Source of the DNA: Sporosarcina pasteurii
Lineage (GTDB): Bacteria; Bacillota; Bacilli; Bacillales_A; Planococcaceae
Assembly (NCBI RefSeq): GCF_041295575.1
Contig: NZ_CP160452.1
Coordinates: 2,356,001 to 2,420,000 of the forward strand
Direction: 5' to 3'
DNA: 64,000 nucleotides
Both the position numbers and the translations under genes were made by a program. Numbering within the stretch: the first letter of the stretch is position 1; each line of letters begins with the position of its first letter. The notes below the pieces were generated by a model. That model searched no databases and was not told the DNA's origin. It saw only the letters and a program-made list of their open reading frames with translations. Positions 23,241 through 33,077 of this stretch are shown here, in pieces.

Positions 23241-24665
23241 TTATTCAAATAAATCGTCTAGCACTTCTCTAACAGCTGCTTTTCCTTGATCTACACAATC
23301 TGGGAGTCCTACCCCTTCGTAAGAAGCCCCTGCTATTTTCACGCGTGGAAATTGATCCGCCAATTCAGCTTTAGCCTTGGCGATTCGATCTTTATGGCCA
23401 ACACGGTATTGAGGTCTATCCTCTTTCCAACGTGTAACAATGGTAAAGTCGGGTTTACCTTTAATTTCAATTAATTTACTAAGGTCTTCTAGTACGATTC
23501 TTTCAATATCTGCATCTGGTAAATCAACAATTGCCTCTTCCCCAATGCGCCCGACAAAAGCTCGGAGTAACACTTTTCCTTTTGGTGTCGATGTTGGCCA
23601 TTTACGGTGCGTCCAAGTACAAGCGGTTAGTGAATAATCACTACTTCGAGCAACTAGAAACCCAGTTCCTTCCTTGTCTTGAACAATTGCCTCTTCCGGA
23701 AAGGCCAAGGCGACTGTCGCAACAGACGTTGTTGGGATTTCCCCTAGTTCTTGAAGGATGCCGTGCTGGGCAAATAGATTACTTGCCACTTTATGACCTG
23801 TAGTTAAAATAACAGCGTCTGCTTCAACTTCTTGACCGTTATTTAAGGTGAGTAATTGTTTATCTCCCGTACGTTCAATCTCTTCTACACGCACACCTTT
23901 CAACACTGAATCCGGATCCAAATGCCGCTCAATCGCTTCAACAATTGTTTCAAGTCCATTTCGAAACGTATGGAATGCTCCTTCTTTTTTCGCTTCAGCA
24001 CCGTGCCGAGTTGGCGCCTTCTTTGGTGATGTTTTTTTCATCCCTAGTATTAAACTGCGATGATTTTTCTCTACCGTTGCAAATTGCGGGAAAGTAGATT
24101 GCAAGCTCATCTGGTCAATATCACCTGCATACACGCCAGACAACAACGGCTCGATGAGATTGTCAACAACTTCTCTCCCTAATCGTCTGCGGAAAAATGC
24201 ACCGAGCGATTGGTCGCCTGACACTGATTTTCGTGGCAAGACGAGATCACCGGCAGCTCTTAATTTACCAGCTAATGAAAATAGATTCGTTGTTAAAAAC
24301 GGTCCAATTTCTGTCGGGATTCCCATAATAGATCCCCCAGGAATTGGTTGTAATTTACCATTAATAAAGATATAAGCCTGTCCCGTCGCATTTTTAACGA
24401 GTTCATCTGCAACGCCGACGTCTTCCGCCAATATCCCCATACTTTTTTTACGAATGAGAAAGGAATCAGGACCGCGTTCAATAATAAAACCGTCACGTTT
24501 CACTGTTTGAATTTTACCACCTAGACGATTCGACGCTTCAACGAGGAGAACATCTAGAGGCAGTCCTTTTTCTTGTGCTTCTTTTTGCATATAAAACGCT
24601 GCAGAAAGTCCTGTAATTCCTCCGCCGACGATGACGACTTTTTTACGTTGTTCGTTCATTGTCAT
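23241..24665 (-). CDS. hemY: coproporphyrinogen III oxidase (HemY/CgoX)
   Basis: FAD enzyme that oxidises coproporphyrinogen III to coproporphyrin III in the Gram-positive haem route. About 474 aa. The Rossmann motif VVIVGGGITGLSAAFYM is at the N-terminus, the substrate/FAD region GGKIQTVKRDGFIIERGPDS follows, and VGLPDCVDQGKAAVREVL closes the FAD site. The start is uncertain: GTG at 24671, ATG at 24665 or ATG at 24659 are in frame with only a weak ribosome binding site. Follows hemH by about 18 nt. Confidence 0.94.
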   Translation of the reverse strand: MTMNEQRKKVVIVGGGITGLSAAFYMQKEAQEKGLPLDVLLVEASNRLGGKIQTVKRDGFIIERGPDSFLIRKKSMGILAEDVGVADELVKNATGQAYIFINGKLQPIPGGSIMGIPTEIGPFLTTNLFSLAGKLRAAGDLVLPRKSVSGDQSLGAFFRRRLGREVVDNLIEPLLSGVYAGDIDQMSLQSTFPQFATVEKNHRSLILGMKKTSPKKAPTRHGAEAKKEGAFHTFRNGLETIVEAIERHLDPDSVLKGVRVEEIERTGDKQLLTLNNGQEVEADAVILTTGHKVASNLFAQHGILQELGEIPTTSVATVALAFPEEAIVQDKEGTGFLVARSSDYSLTACTWTHRKWPTSTPKGKVLLRAFVGRIGEEAIVDLPDADIERIVLEDLSKLIEIKGKPDFTIVTRWKEDRPQYRVGHKDRIAKAKAELADQFPRVKIAGASYEGVGLPDCVDQGKAAVREVLDDLFE

Positions 24666-24683
24666 CAACACTTTCTTTTATCA

Positions 24684-25619
24684 TCATTTCGATTCGTTCA
24701 TTTTTCCAAACACCGCATCTACCATCGAGTCAATAAATAACGGGTCAGTATTCGGCATTGCTGGTCGGTAATACGAAGCCCCGATTTCATCACAGACAAC
24801 TTTACACTCATAATCATTATCATAGAGTACTTCAAGATGGTCCGAAACAAATCCAACTGGGATATAAACGAATGTTGTATAGCCTTTCTCATTATGCAGA
24901 TCTCTCGTCATATCTTGAACATCTGGCCCTAACCACGGTTCAGGCGTTTGGCCTTCACTTTGCCAGCCGACTTCGTAATTTGTAATTTCTGCCGCCTTCG
25001 CAATTAAATCCGCCGTTTCTTGTAGCTGCTTTGGATATGGATCGCCGTTCGCAATAATTTTTTCTGGCAAAGAGTGAGCAGAAACGATTAGGCATGCATT
25101 TGCACGCTCTTCAGCGCTCATACTGCTATACGTTTCTCGGACTTGCTTTTCCCAGTACTCAATGAATTTCGGCTCTTTGTACCAGCTTTCAACCGACGTT
25201 ATTTCAATATCGTATTTCTCTGCTTCTTCCTTTGCACGTCCGTTATATGATTGAACGGAGAACGTAGAAAAATGAGGGGCCAATACAATTGAAGCTGCTT
25301 CAGTAATACCATCTTCATGCATTTGTTGGACTGCTTCCTCAATAAATGGCGTAATATGTTTTAAACCGATATAAACTTTAAATTCGATATCGTCTTGCAC
25401 TTCATTTAAACGATCGCATAATGCATTCGCTTGATTTTCCGTAATTTTTGCAAGTGGTGAAATCCCACCAATGGCCGCATAGCGATTTTGTAAATCTTCC
25501 AACTGCTCTGGAGCAGGCGGACGGCCGCGCCTAATATGTGTGTAGTATGGCTCAATATCTTCTTCTTTGTAAGGCGTCCCATACGCCATTACTAATAGAC
25601 CCATTTTCTTTTTTGTCAT
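24684..25619 (-). CDS. hemH: coproporphyrin III ferrochelatase (HemH/CpfC)
   Basis: Inserts Fe2+ into coproporphyrin III to give coprohaem. It has 311 aa, starting [20 protein letters not shown]. The active-site His lies in [12 protein letters not shown], and the metal-path glutamate in [15 protein letters not shown]. Length and lack of a C-terminal membrane helix fit the soluble Firmicute type. Middle gene of hemE-hemH-hemY. Confidence 0.95.
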   Translation of the reverse strand: MTKKKMGLLVMAYGTPYKEEDIEPYYTHIRRGRPPAPEQLEDLQNRYAAIGGISPLAKITENQANALCDRLNEVQDDIEFKVYIGLKHITPFIEEAVQQMHEDGITEAASIVLAPHFSTFSVQSYNGRAKEEAEKYDIEITSVESWYKEPKFIEYWEKQVRETYSSMSAEERANACLIVSAHSLPEKIIANGDPYPKQLQETADLIAKAAEITNYEVGWQSEGQTPEPWLGPDVQDMTRDLHNEKGYTTFVYIPVGFVSDHLEVLYDNDYECKVVCDEIGASYYRPAMPNTDPLFIDSMVDAVFGKMNESK

Positions 25620-25670
25620 GTTGTCACCTCTATATATTGATAGTACCCTCTATTACATACAATTAATTTC

Positions 25671-25708
25671 AAAAAAATCATATAGCCGGTTTAACACCGG
25701 CTATATGA
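25671..25708 (-). terminator. hairpin after hemE, before hemH
   Basis: Minus-strand stem TCATATAGCCGGT/ACCGGCTATATGA with loop GTTAA and seven T. It lies 18 nt after the hemE stop and upstream of hemH, so it probably attenuates read-through inside the hem cluster. Confidence 0.88.
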
Positions 25709-25725
25709 AGTTTACTCATCTACGT

Positions 25726-26769
25726 TTATTTGCGTAGTTCTGCACTATATGTGTGTATTAGTTCAGTTAACTTCTTCAATGTAGCAGGTTTTACATCTGG
25801 GAATACACCGTGACCAAGGTTAAAGATATGGCTACCGTGTTTCACGCCTTGTTCGATGATTGCTTTGGCACGTTCTTCAATCACGTTCCAATCAGCAATC
25901 AATAACGTTGGATCTAAGTTCCCTTGTAACGTTTTTGTTAATCCACGCTCACCCGCTTCTTTAATCGGTAAACGCCAGTCTAATCCGACAACATCTACCG
26001 GTAAATCATGCCACTCGTTTGCAAGATGACTTGCCCCTACACCAAATGTAATGAGTGGTACGTTTAGTTTACGGAGTTCCGTAAAAATTCTCTCCATAAC
26101 TGGTTTAACAAAGATGCGATAATCTGAAACGCTGAGTGCGCCTACCCACGAATCAAAGACTTGAATTGCTTTTGCACCTGCATGAACCTGTGCTGTGACG
26201 TATGTAATTGTCATATCCGCTAACTTGTCCATCAAGACAAACCATGCTTCAGGTTCGGAAACCATAAATGACTTTGTTAAGTTGTATGTACGTGAAGGTC
26301 CTCCTTCAATCATATAACTCGCCAATGTGAATGGTGCACCAGCGAAACCGATAAGTGGTACATTCAATTGTTCTTGCGTTAACATTTTAATCGTTTCCAA
26401 AACATACGGTACATCGTCTTCTGGTGAAATTTCACCTAGATTATGTACGTCTTGCACTGAACGAACTGGATTGCTAATGACCGGGCCAACACCAGCCTTG
26501 ATTTTCACATCTATGCCAATCGCTGGAAGCGGCGTCACAATGTCTTTATATAAAATCGCTGCATCTACGTTATATTGATCAACAGGAAGTTTTGTAACGT
26601 ATGCGCAAATTTCTGGTTTTCGTACGATATCTTCCAATGAACCGTGTTCTTCTTTTACTTTTAAATACTCAGGCTGTGAACGTCCAGCTTGTCTCATATA
26701 CCATACTGGCGTGTGGTCAATTTTCTCCCCACGTGCAGCTCGTAAAAGTGTATCGTTAAACTTAGTCAT
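25726..26769 (-). CDS. hemE: uroporphyrinogen decarboxylase
   Basis: Decarboxylates the four acetate side chains of uroporphyrinogen III to give coproporphyrinogen III. It has 347 aa. The signature [16 protein letters not shown] sits at residues 20-35, and [17 protein letters not shown] and [16 protein letters not shown] are also conserved. A strong terminator-like hairpin follows, so hemH and hemY may be expressed at a lower level or have their own promoter. Confidence 0.96.
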   Translation of the reverse strand: MTKFNDTLLRAARGEKIDHTPVWYMRQAGRSQPEYLKVKEEHGSLEDIVRKPEICAYVTKLPVDQYNVDAAILYKDIVTPLPAIGIDVKIKAGVGPVISNPVRSVQDVHNLGEISPEDDVPYVLETIKMLTQEQLNVPLIGFAGAPFTLASYMIEGGPSRTYNLTKSFMVSEPEAWFVLMDKLADMTITYVTAQVHAGAKAIQVFDSWVGALSVSDYRIFVKPVMERIFTELRKLNVPLITFGVGASHLANEWHDLPVDVVGLDWRLPIKEAGERGLTKTLQGNLDPTLLIADWNVIEERAKAIIEQGVKHGSHIFNLGHGVFPDVKPATLKKLTELIHTYSAELRK

Positions 26770-26998
26770 AAAACGTTATTCCCACTTTCTCTTTATATTT
26801 TCATTCCGATGCTTCTACTTTAATATAGTAAAACCTTCGCTTCTTTTTGTATAGATGAATCGAGTAGTTGTCATACAATTGTCTTTATTTCAGCCACATA
26901 ATCGACATGATTTGTTTTTATCTTTTGATTAAGGGAAAATAGACGTAAGTAAAACATTAAAGGCATATGCTTATTGACAACAGAAGGAGGTTTTGGGA

Positions 26999-27517
26999 AT
27001 GAATATCTTTACGACTACGGGAACGATGAATTTTATGGAATCGCTAAGACAAAAATATATCAATGAAAAAATGGTTGTGATGCATAGTGATGAGCACTCA
27101 CTTTTATTGCATGAAACAACAGGACCTTCCGTTTTTCAAACACCCTTACGGTACGAGGTAATTGGCTCTATCAGCAGCTTAGAAGATGAAGGTTTCTTTG
27201 CTTTTAATCATATTTCAGTATCAGATGAAGGACGCCCAATATTTGAACACCTTTTACGCGGTCGAATAAAATCCATTCAGGGAGAACCTGGTTTCATCGC
27301 GCTTCGATTATTACGACCACAAACTTCAAATACGTACATCGTCTTAACCCAATGGTCTGATAAACGCTTTTTCAAATTCTGGAAGGAATCTACCAATTAT
27401 CTCCATCTTATTGCCACGCATGAAAAAGGAATAGGTTTAAAAAAGAGTCCTCTGATGTTTTCGAGTGCCCCTTATGTTAAAACTTATACAACATTAGAAG
27501 ATGAAGAGGAAGAGTAA
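26999..27517 (+). CDS. hmoB: HmoB-like haem monooxygenase (ABM domain)
   Basis: 172 aa, starting MNIFTTTGTMNFMESLRQKY. AAGGAGG lies eight nt before the ATG; the TTG six nt earlier is ignored. The C-terminal half (VLTQWSDKRFFKFWKEST) has the Asn/Trp-type ABM fold of HmoB, YhgC and staphylococcal TRAP-like proteins. In B. subtilis hmoB is likewise divergent from hemEHY. Haem breakdown is inferred from family and position; catalytic residues are not sharply visible. Confidence 0.8.
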   Translation: MNIFTTTGTMNFMESLRQKYINEKMVVMHSDEHSLLLHETTGPSVFQTPLRYEVIGSISSLEDEGFFAFNHISVSDEGRPIFEHLLRGRIKSIQGEPGFIALRLLRPQTSNTYIVLTQWSDKRFFKFWKESTNYLHLIATHEKGIGLKKSPLMFSSAPYVKTYTTLEDEEEE

Positions 27518-27623
27518 TGTCAATGTGACGCCTTCACGGGTCACATTTTTCTATTGCTTGATTAAAACTTCGTTGTTACAATTAACTTTTAAAACTATTT
27601 CGTTTTCAGAGAGGGGTACACGA

Positions 27624-28787
27624 TTGAAAAACCAATTATTCGAAAAGCTGACGAATGCATATGAGGACATGGTTGTCATCCGACGACACCTTCACATGCA
27701 TCCCGAACTTTCTTTTAAAGAAGAAAAAACAGCACAGTACATTGTTGATTTTTACACAGACCTTGGCATCGAGGTTCAAGCAAACGTCGGTGGAAATGGG
27801 GTTGTTGCTCGAGTTAAAGGGGGGAAGCCAGGTAAAACAGTGGCTCTCCGCGCAGATTTCGATGCACTTCCTATTCAAGATGAAAAAGATGTACCTTATC
27901 AATCAACAGTTCCTGGCGTCATGCATGCTTGTGGACATGACGGACATACAGCAACGCTTCTTCAGCTTGCAAAAGCAATTCACGAATTGCATGAAAACCT
28001 TGCGGGTGAATATGTCTTCATCCATCAACATGCGGAGGAATTAGCCCCAGGCGGCGCTATCTCAATGATTGAAGATGGTTGTTTAGACGGCGTTGACGTT
28101 ATTTTCGGTACGCATCTTTGGTCTCAAACTGATGCCGGAACAGTAGAATATTTGGCCGGCCCTATTATGGCAGCGTCAGATATGTTTGAAATTAAAGTTC
28201 AAGGAGCAGGTGGACACGGAGCAAATCCACATCAAACAAAAGATGCCATTGTGATCGGTGCCCAACTCGTTACAAATCTACAGCAAATTGTTTCTCGTCG
28301 CGTTGACCCAATCGAATCTGCCGTTTTATCTGTCGGCTCATTCGTAGCAGAAAATGCCTTTAATGTGATCGCAGATACTGCTAAATTACGAGGAACTGTT
28401 CGTACATTCACACCTGAAATTCGCGACTTAATGGAAACTGAAATTAAGCGCGTTGTAGAAGGAACTGCTCTTACAAATAATTGTACGATCGACATCGTTT
28501 ATAGACGCGGTTATCCGGCAGTTGTGAATCACAAAGACGAAACTGCATATGTAAAAAAGATCGCGGAAGATGTGGTAGGTTCAGAACTTGTCGTTGAGAC
28601 ACCTCCACATATGGGCGGAGAAGACTTTGCCTATTACCTTGAAAAAGTGCCGGGCACATTTTTCTTTACAGGCGCAAAACCAGATGTTCCTTACCCGCAC
28701 CATCACCCAAAATTTGACTTTGATGAGAATGCGATGCTAACAGCCGCAAAAATCCTCGGCGCAGCAGCACTCGAATATCAGGAATAA
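27624..28787 (+). CDS. M20 family metallopeptidase (N-acyl amino acid amidohydrolase)
   Basis: Zinc-dependent amidohydrolase, 387 aa. TTG at 27624 with AGGGG seven nt upstream is the likely start; the longer frame overlaps hmoB. Metal and catalytic motifs are HLHMHPELSFKE, HACGHDGHTATLL (His/Asp ligands), HQHAEELAPGG (Glu base and ligand) and MGGEDFAYYL. The dimerisation domain with QGAGGHGANPHQ covers about residues 180-290. YhaA/AmaA-like; the acyl substrate is unknown. A repeat array follows with no clear terminator until 29170. Confidence 0.92.
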   Translation: MKNQLFEKLTNAYEDMVVIRRHLHMHPELSFKEEKTAQYIVDFYTDLGIEVQANVGGNGVVARVKGGKPGKTVALRADFDALPIQDEKDVPYQSTVPGVMHACGHDGHTATLLQLAKAIHELHENLAGEYVFIHQHAEELAPGGAISMIEDGCLDGVDVIFGTHLWSQTDAGTVEYLAGPIMAASDMFEIKVQGAGGHGANPHQTKDAIVIGAQLVTNLQQIVSRRVDPIESAVLSVGSFVAENAFNVIADTAKLRGTVRTFTPEIRDLMETEIKRVVEGTALTNNCTIDIVYRRGYPAVVNHKDETAYVKKIAEDVVGSELVVETPPHMGGEDFAYYLEKVPGTFFFTGAKPDVPYPHHHPKFDFDENAMLTAAKILGAAALEYQE

Positions 28788-28789
28788 CT

Positions 28790-29115
28790 AAAAGCGGAAG
28801 ATGCCGGTTAGATGCGACAGGCATAAGGCGATAAAGGAAGGCATCCTAGGGGCGCCGCGTCCTGCGGCAACGGATGCATGACCTACATCCTGTAGGCCCG
28901 TGATCTTTGCCACATAGTTAGCTCGACTTATGACCCGAGCATCTGGCATCTGGAGCTGGATAGAATTAAAAGCGGAAGGCGTCGACTAGATGCGACAAGC
29001 ATAAGATGAATCAGCGAAGTGGCGCTTTTTGCCACGTAGCTGATTCAGCTTATGACTCGAGCATCTGACGCCTGGAGCTGGATAGAATTAAAAGCGGAAG
29101 ATGCCGGTAGATGAG
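28790..29115 (+). repeat. tandem repeat array related to the dispersed family
   Basis: Two full units and a third start: 28790-28967, 28968-29089 and 29090-29115. Each opens AAAAGCGGAAG and closes GAGCTGGATAGAATT. Inside, GATGCGACAAGCATAAG and CTTATGACTCGAGCATCTG face each other as long arms of a cruciform. Unit 1 holds an extra GC-rich palindromic insert. The module is the same as the inner module of copies B and D. The frame is not coding. Confidence 0.75.
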
Positions 29116-29116
29116 A

Positions 29117-29170
29117 GAACTACATCTCAATTGTTAGACACCATCTAACAATTGGAGGTGTAGTTTTTTT
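29117..29170 (+). terminator. strong hairpin terminator before comK
   Basis: Long imperfect stem AACTACATCTCAATTG... with ...CAATTGGAGGTGTAGTT followed by TTTTTTT. It would end transcription coming from the amidohydrolase and repeats. Confidence 0.88.
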
Positions 29171-29307
29171 GCATTTCACTGCTCCTGCACTTCACCTACT
29201 AAATCACCAATGATAAAATAGTTCAAATTAATCAAAAGCATTGTTGCATTATTACTTTTATCCTATATAATAAAGATGTACCTATCGACGAATAAGGAGT
29301 GAGTTTT

Positions 29308-29826
29308 TTGCAAATTATTAAACCTGATGTCCCTTATATTATTTCCACAAACACACTTGTCTTAAAAACGATTCGAAAAGAAAGTAGACTTATGACCCTT
29401 ATAATGGAAAACGACAGTCAATTTACACATCCAAGAAAATCCTTACATCTTATTAGAGCATCTTGTCATCATTACGGGACATCCTTTAAAGTAGCAACAT
29501 ATAACGCTAAAAAAATACTCAATAATCGTCACAAGGTCCCCATTGTCGTCGCCTTTGACCATGGATTCCCCTTAATTATGATGCCAACATTATCAACTGA
29601 TTCTGAACAAAACGTTTGGATTGCTTTTCATGCAATCGTTAACATCAAACCAGAAGGGGCTGTGCGCACGACAATCGAATTAACAAATAAACATTTTATA
29701 ATAGTCGATTCATCTGAAACTACTATCCGAAGACAAATGACTTTAGCATACATATTACAACGTGCTTATCAACAGAACTTCAGTCAATTCAGAGGTACGT
29801 GGATTCCTAATCTGCCGTACGCTTAA
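29308..29826 (+). CDS. comK: competence transcription factor ComK
   Basis: Master activator of late competence genes, acting on AT-boxes. About 172 aa. TTG at 29308 lies eight nt after AAGGAG; the in-frame GTG at 29299 overlaps that site. ComK marks are HLIRASCHHYGTSFKVA, the VPIVVAFDHGFPLIMMPTLS block and WIAFHAIVNIKP. It is shorter at the C-terminus than B. subtilis ComK, as in other Planococcaceae-type forms. Its 3' end overlaps the convergent yhjD-like gene by 20 nt. Confidence 0.88.
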   Translation: MQIIKPDVPYIISTNTLVLKTIRKESRLMTLIMENDSQFTHPRKSLHLIRASCHHYGTSFKVATYNAKKILNNRHKVPIVVAFDHGFPLIMMPTLSTDSEQNVWIAFHAIVNIKPEGAVRTTIELTNKHFIIVDSSETTIRRQMTLAYILQRAYQQNFSQFRGTWIPNLPYA

Positions 29827-30184
29827 ATTTTTTTGTAGCACAAAAATAGCTAGTCAATAATTCTTCTGTCTTATTGCGCAAGCGAACATTCAAATAACGA
29901 CGCTGTTCTTCGTAACCGCCATATAAAAAAACATACTCAGTAAATGTATCATCAGTTTTACCACGACTCACTTTTATATGATGGCGTTGTAAGTAAATCA
30001 TTGTTTCTTGAAGTTCAGCTTGCGCAGTTTTTATCACTTCATCGAGTAATTGAATGTACGGTCTCTTTAATTTAAACTTTCCATCCTCAACAATTTTGCG
30101 ATCCTTTTCCAAAATGATTAGCACCATTGGTAAGTAAATCATCCGTTCAACATGCGGCAATGCCTCTGGTGGAATTAATGCCAT
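29807..30184 (-). CDS. yhjD: YhjD-like protein
   Basis: 125-aa soluble protein starting MALIPPEALPHVERMIYLPM; the ATG at 30184 follows AGAGGAAA. The segments KRPYIQLLDEVIKTAQ and YEEQRRYLNVRLRNKTEELL match the YhjD family of Bacillus, which also lives near comK. No known motif suggests a function. Convergent with comK and overlapping its end. Confidence 0.75.
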   Translation of the reverse strand: MALIPPEALPHVERMIYLPMVLIILEKDRKIVEDGKFKLKRPYIQLLDEVIKTAQAELQETMIYLQRHHIKVSRGKTDDTFTEYVFLYGGYEEQRRYLNVRLRNKTEELLTSYFCATKKFKRTAD

Positions 30185-30347
30185 CGCTTTCCTCTCCCTC
30201 CGACACGAACACAAGTTCTTATCAATAGTATATGTTTAGCAAACAAAAATAGCAACTGTAAAAAATGGAAGGGAGTTATTATACGTCTCCCCCATAATCA
30301 TCTCGTTACGCTCAGATTACTCAAACGAAGCAACAAATACTCTATAA

Positions 30348-30385
30348 CAAAAAAAGCAGAAGAGTTCACTCTTCTACTTTTTTTG
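30348..30385. terminator. bidirectional terminator-like hairpin
   Basis: AGAAGAGT/ACTCTTCT stem with A-run before and TTTTTTT after. It lies between the lipoprotein gene and yhjD, both leftward. Confidence 0.75.
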
Positions 30386-30461
30386 TATATGTTTATTAAA
30401 TTCAATTAAGATAACGCTTATACCTACTTGATAGAGAATTGGCTTACCCGACAGTGATTGC

Positions 30462-31001
30462 TTATTGTTTCATCGCGTCGTCTCCAATATAATGCACAGA
30501 AGAGACTTTCCATTCGTTATTTTCCTTCGTGAATACAGTTACTTGACGTCCACTTTCATTCGTTTCCAGCCCAGAAGATAGTTGTTTTAACGAGGATTTC
30601 AATACCGAGAATACTTGTGCTTCCTCTTCTGCATATTTAACAATCGTTACATCTGAAACTTCACGTACAAGGTTGTACTCATTAAATATTGACTGCGTAT
30701 GTGCGCGCTCTTCTTCTAGATCAAAACTCTTCGTGTTTTCTGATAGCGTTTCCATATAAGCATCCAAATCTTTTTCATTAAAAGTTGAAATATATGTGTC
30801 GAAAGCTAGTAGAATTTGTTCTTTCTCTTCTTTTGGAATATTTTTAGCTTCTTCAATCGAGTCTCCTGTTAAGCTAAATCCCACTGACTCTTCAGACACG
30901 TCTTGCTGTTTTTGTTCATTTTCTTCATTCGTCCCATCATTGCTGCAAGCACCTATCAGAAGCATCGTCATTATAAACACTACTAATTGTATTTTCTTCA
31001 T
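30462..31001 (-). CDS. putative lipoprotein with SnoaL/NTF2-like domain
   Basis: 179 aa starting MKKIQLVVFIMTMLLIGACS; AGGAGGAG precedes it. The lipobox LIGAC puts the lipidated Cys at about residue 19, followed by a charged linker (to about 60). Residues 70-179 (ILLAFDTYISTFNEKDLDAY... to ...VHYIGDDA) have the look of an NTF2-like cone fold. Surface-anchored. Function is unknown. It lies just downstream of the degU terminator. Confidence 0.75.
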   Translation of the reverse strand: MKKIQLVVFIMTMLLIGACSNDGTNEENEQKQQDVSEESVGFSLTGDSIEEAKNIPKEEKEQILLAFDTYISTFNEKDLDAYMETLSENTKSFDLEEERAHTQSIFNEYNLVREVSDVTIVKYAEEEAQVFSVLKSSLKQLSSGLETNESGRQVTVFTKENNEWKVSSVHYIGDDAMKQ

Positions 31002-31025
31002 AAGAATTGCTCCTCCTATTAAACA

Positions 31026-31056
31026 TCCAAAAGGGCCACTCAAAGCGAATGGCCCT
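31026..31056 (-). terminator. terminator of degSU
   Basis: Minus-strand stem AGGGCCA/TGGCCCT with an 11-nt loop and trailing TTTT, 20 nt after the degU stop. Confidence 0.85.
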
Positions 31057-31075
31057 CTTAATTATGACAAAATGA

Positions 31076-31756
31076 TTACTTTACTTCAACCCAACCGTTT
31101 TTAATAGCCGTTACAACTGCTTGCGTCCGGTCGTTGACGCCCATTTTTTGTAAAATACTTGATACGTGGTTTTTCACAGTTTTCTCTGAAATAAATAAAG
31201 TTTCACCTATCGTCCGGTTACTTTGTCCGTCCGTTAACAATTGAAGTACTTCACTTTCACGCTTTGTCAGTAAATGATACGGACGACGAATATCGTTTTG
31301 TTGGAACGCACCTTTATGTTCACGTTCGCTTAATCTACGGAACTCTTCAACAAGATTATGTGTCACTTTTGGATGTAGATAAGAACCGCCTGCTGAAACG
31401 ACTTTAATTGCCTCAACAATTTCACCTGCATCCATTTCTTTCAGCATATATCCTAACGCACCCGTTTTAAGCGCATGCGTTACGTAAGAACCGTCGTCAT
31501 GAATGGAGAGAATAATTACTTTCGCATCAGGATATTCATTTAAAAGCGCTTCCGTAGCTTCTACACCGTTCATTCGTGGCATATTAATATCCATCAGCAT
31601 GACATCTGGTTGATATTGTTCATAAAGTCCAACTACTTCAATGCCGTCGTCTCCTTCTGCGACAACTTCAAATGAATCTTCAAAATCTAAGATTCGTTTA
31701 ACGCCTTCACGGAATAATTGATGGTCGTCTATGATGATGATTTTTGTTTTTGGCAT
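31076..31756 (-). CDS. degU: response regulator DegU (NarL family)
   Basis: Regulator of motility, exoenzymes, biofilm and competence; unphosphorylated DegU helps ComK bind comK. 226 aa starting [20 protein letters not shown], with GGAGG upstream of the ATG. The receiver has the phospho-Asp in [13 protein letters not shown]; the C-terminal LuxR-type HTH is [18 protein letters not shown] and [17 protein letters not shown]. Follows degS by 21 nt. Control over the flg/hag and comF genes in this window is likely by family. Confidence 0.96.
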   Translation of the reverse strand: MPKTKIIIIDDHQLFREGVKRILDFEDSFEVVAEGDDGIEVVGLYEQYQPDVMLMDINMPRMNGVEATEALLNEYPDAKVIILSIHDDGSYVTHALKTGALGYMLKEMDAGEIVEAIKVVSAGGSYLHPKVTHNLVEEFRRLSEREHKGAFQQNDIRRPYHLLTKRESEVLQLLTDGQSNRTIGETLFISEKTVKNHVSSILQKMGVNDRTQAVVTAIKNGWVEVK

Positions 31757-31777
31757 ATTATTTCCTCCCAATCGAGA

Positions 31778-32944
31778 TTAATTCTTATTCCCCTCATTTT
31801 TTAACGGGATTTGAAAAAGAATTAGTGTCCCTTTACCTATAGTAGAATTTATTTTCATTACGCCTTTTAGTAAATCTACACGCTCACGCATGCCGATTAA
31901 CCCGAAAGACTTTTCTTTCACTTTATTTATATCGAACCCTTTTCCATTATCTTTAATGATGATATTAAGTGTATCTCGAAGCCACTCTACCTTCACCCAA
32001 ATACTACTCGGTTTACCATGTTTTAAAGCATTTGATACCGATTCTTGAACAAGTCTAAAGACAGCGGCTTCAATATTAGTATGAAAACGTCGTTCGTTTC
32101 CAATACTTTGAATATGAATATCGACATCCTTCTCAAATTCTTCAATTTTGGAAAGGTATTTCTTTAAAGCGGGGCCAACCCCTAGGTCGTCAAGAGCCAT
32201 TGGACGAAGGTCAAAAATAACTCGTCTCACTTCAATTAGTGCCGCGCGTACACTCATTCTTAAGGTTTTTAATTCAGATAAGGCTGATGTTTTTCCTTCT
32301 TCATTAAATAACTTTTCAACCAACCCTGCTCGCAACAGCACATTCGCTAGCATTTGAGCGGGTCCGTCATGGATATCACGCGACAACCTTTTACGTTCCT
32401 CTTCTTGCGCTTCGATAATACGAATCGAAAACTCTTGCTTTTGCTTCGCATCCTCAAGCGCTGTACCAACGTTCTTCAAATCGGATGTCAAATAATTGAT
32501 AACTGTAGCAACTTGAGTCACAAGTTGTTCTGCTCGTTCAATCGTTTCCATTAATCCTTCGAGACGACGTTCTAGTTCATCTCGTCTTTTACGTAATTGT
32601 TTCTCTTCCATTTCATTCATCGATAACTTAAGATGCAAATTATTCGCAGCTTCATAAGCCTCTCTCACTTCTACTTCTGAATACAACTGGAAATTCTTCG
32701 ACACTTCAGCAAGCCTACGACGTGATTGACGACTTTTCGTTTCCAACAAATCATTATTTTTGATTAATAAACAAATATCCTGTTTCACTTTTTCAAGTTC
32801 TGCTTTCATTTGTTCATAGTTTTGCCTGCTCTGTTCACTAATTGCATAAATATCATTTTTGGATTGATTCATCGTACGGACCATACTATTAAAAATGGTT
32901 TCAAGTGTCTTTATATCAATCGGTTCATTATTCAACGTATTCAC
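31778..32944 (-). CDS. degS: sensor histidine kinase DegS
   Basis: Cytosolic kinase for DegU, 388 aa, without membrane segments. An N-terminal sensor of long coiled-coil (about residues 20-170) leads to the HisKA_3 box RLSRDIHDGPAQMLANVLLR with the phosphorylated His. The ATPase domain has SNALKHGKPSSIWVKV and GKGFDINKVKEKSFGLIGMR. Divergent from yvyE, as in B. subtilis. Confidence 0.96.
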   Translation of the reverse strand: MNTLNNEPIDIKTLETIFNSMVRTMNQSKNDIYAISEQSRQNYEQMKAELEKVKQDICLLIKNNDLLETKSRQSRRRLAEVSKNFQLYSEVEVREAYEAANNLHLKLSMNEMEEKQLRKRRDELERRLEGLMETIERAEQLVTQVATVINYLTSDLKNVGTALEDAKQKQEFSIRIIEAQEEERKRLSRDIHDGPAQMLANVLLRAGLVEKLFNEEGKTSALSELKTLRMSVRAALIEVRRVIFDLRPMALDDLGVGPALKKYLSKIEEFEKDVDIHIQSIGNERRFHTNIEAAVFRLVQESVSNALKHGKPSSIWVKVEWLRDTLNIIIKDNGKGFDINKVKEKSFGLIGMRERVDLLKGVMKINSTIGKGTLILFQIPLKNEGNKN

Positions 32945-33077
32945 TCCATTTTACATAGAAATCCTTATGATTAAAAAGATTACAGGCGTTATGAGTTCCA
33001 CAGGCACCTTATATATTATATCATTAGTATAGCAAATGAATATTAAGTTTGTATTACAAGTAGTGGAGGCGTTACAA

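Noticed and set aside
28790-29115. CRISPR array
   Set aside because: Units are long, unequal and internally palindromic, with no short direct repeats, unique spacers or cas genes.
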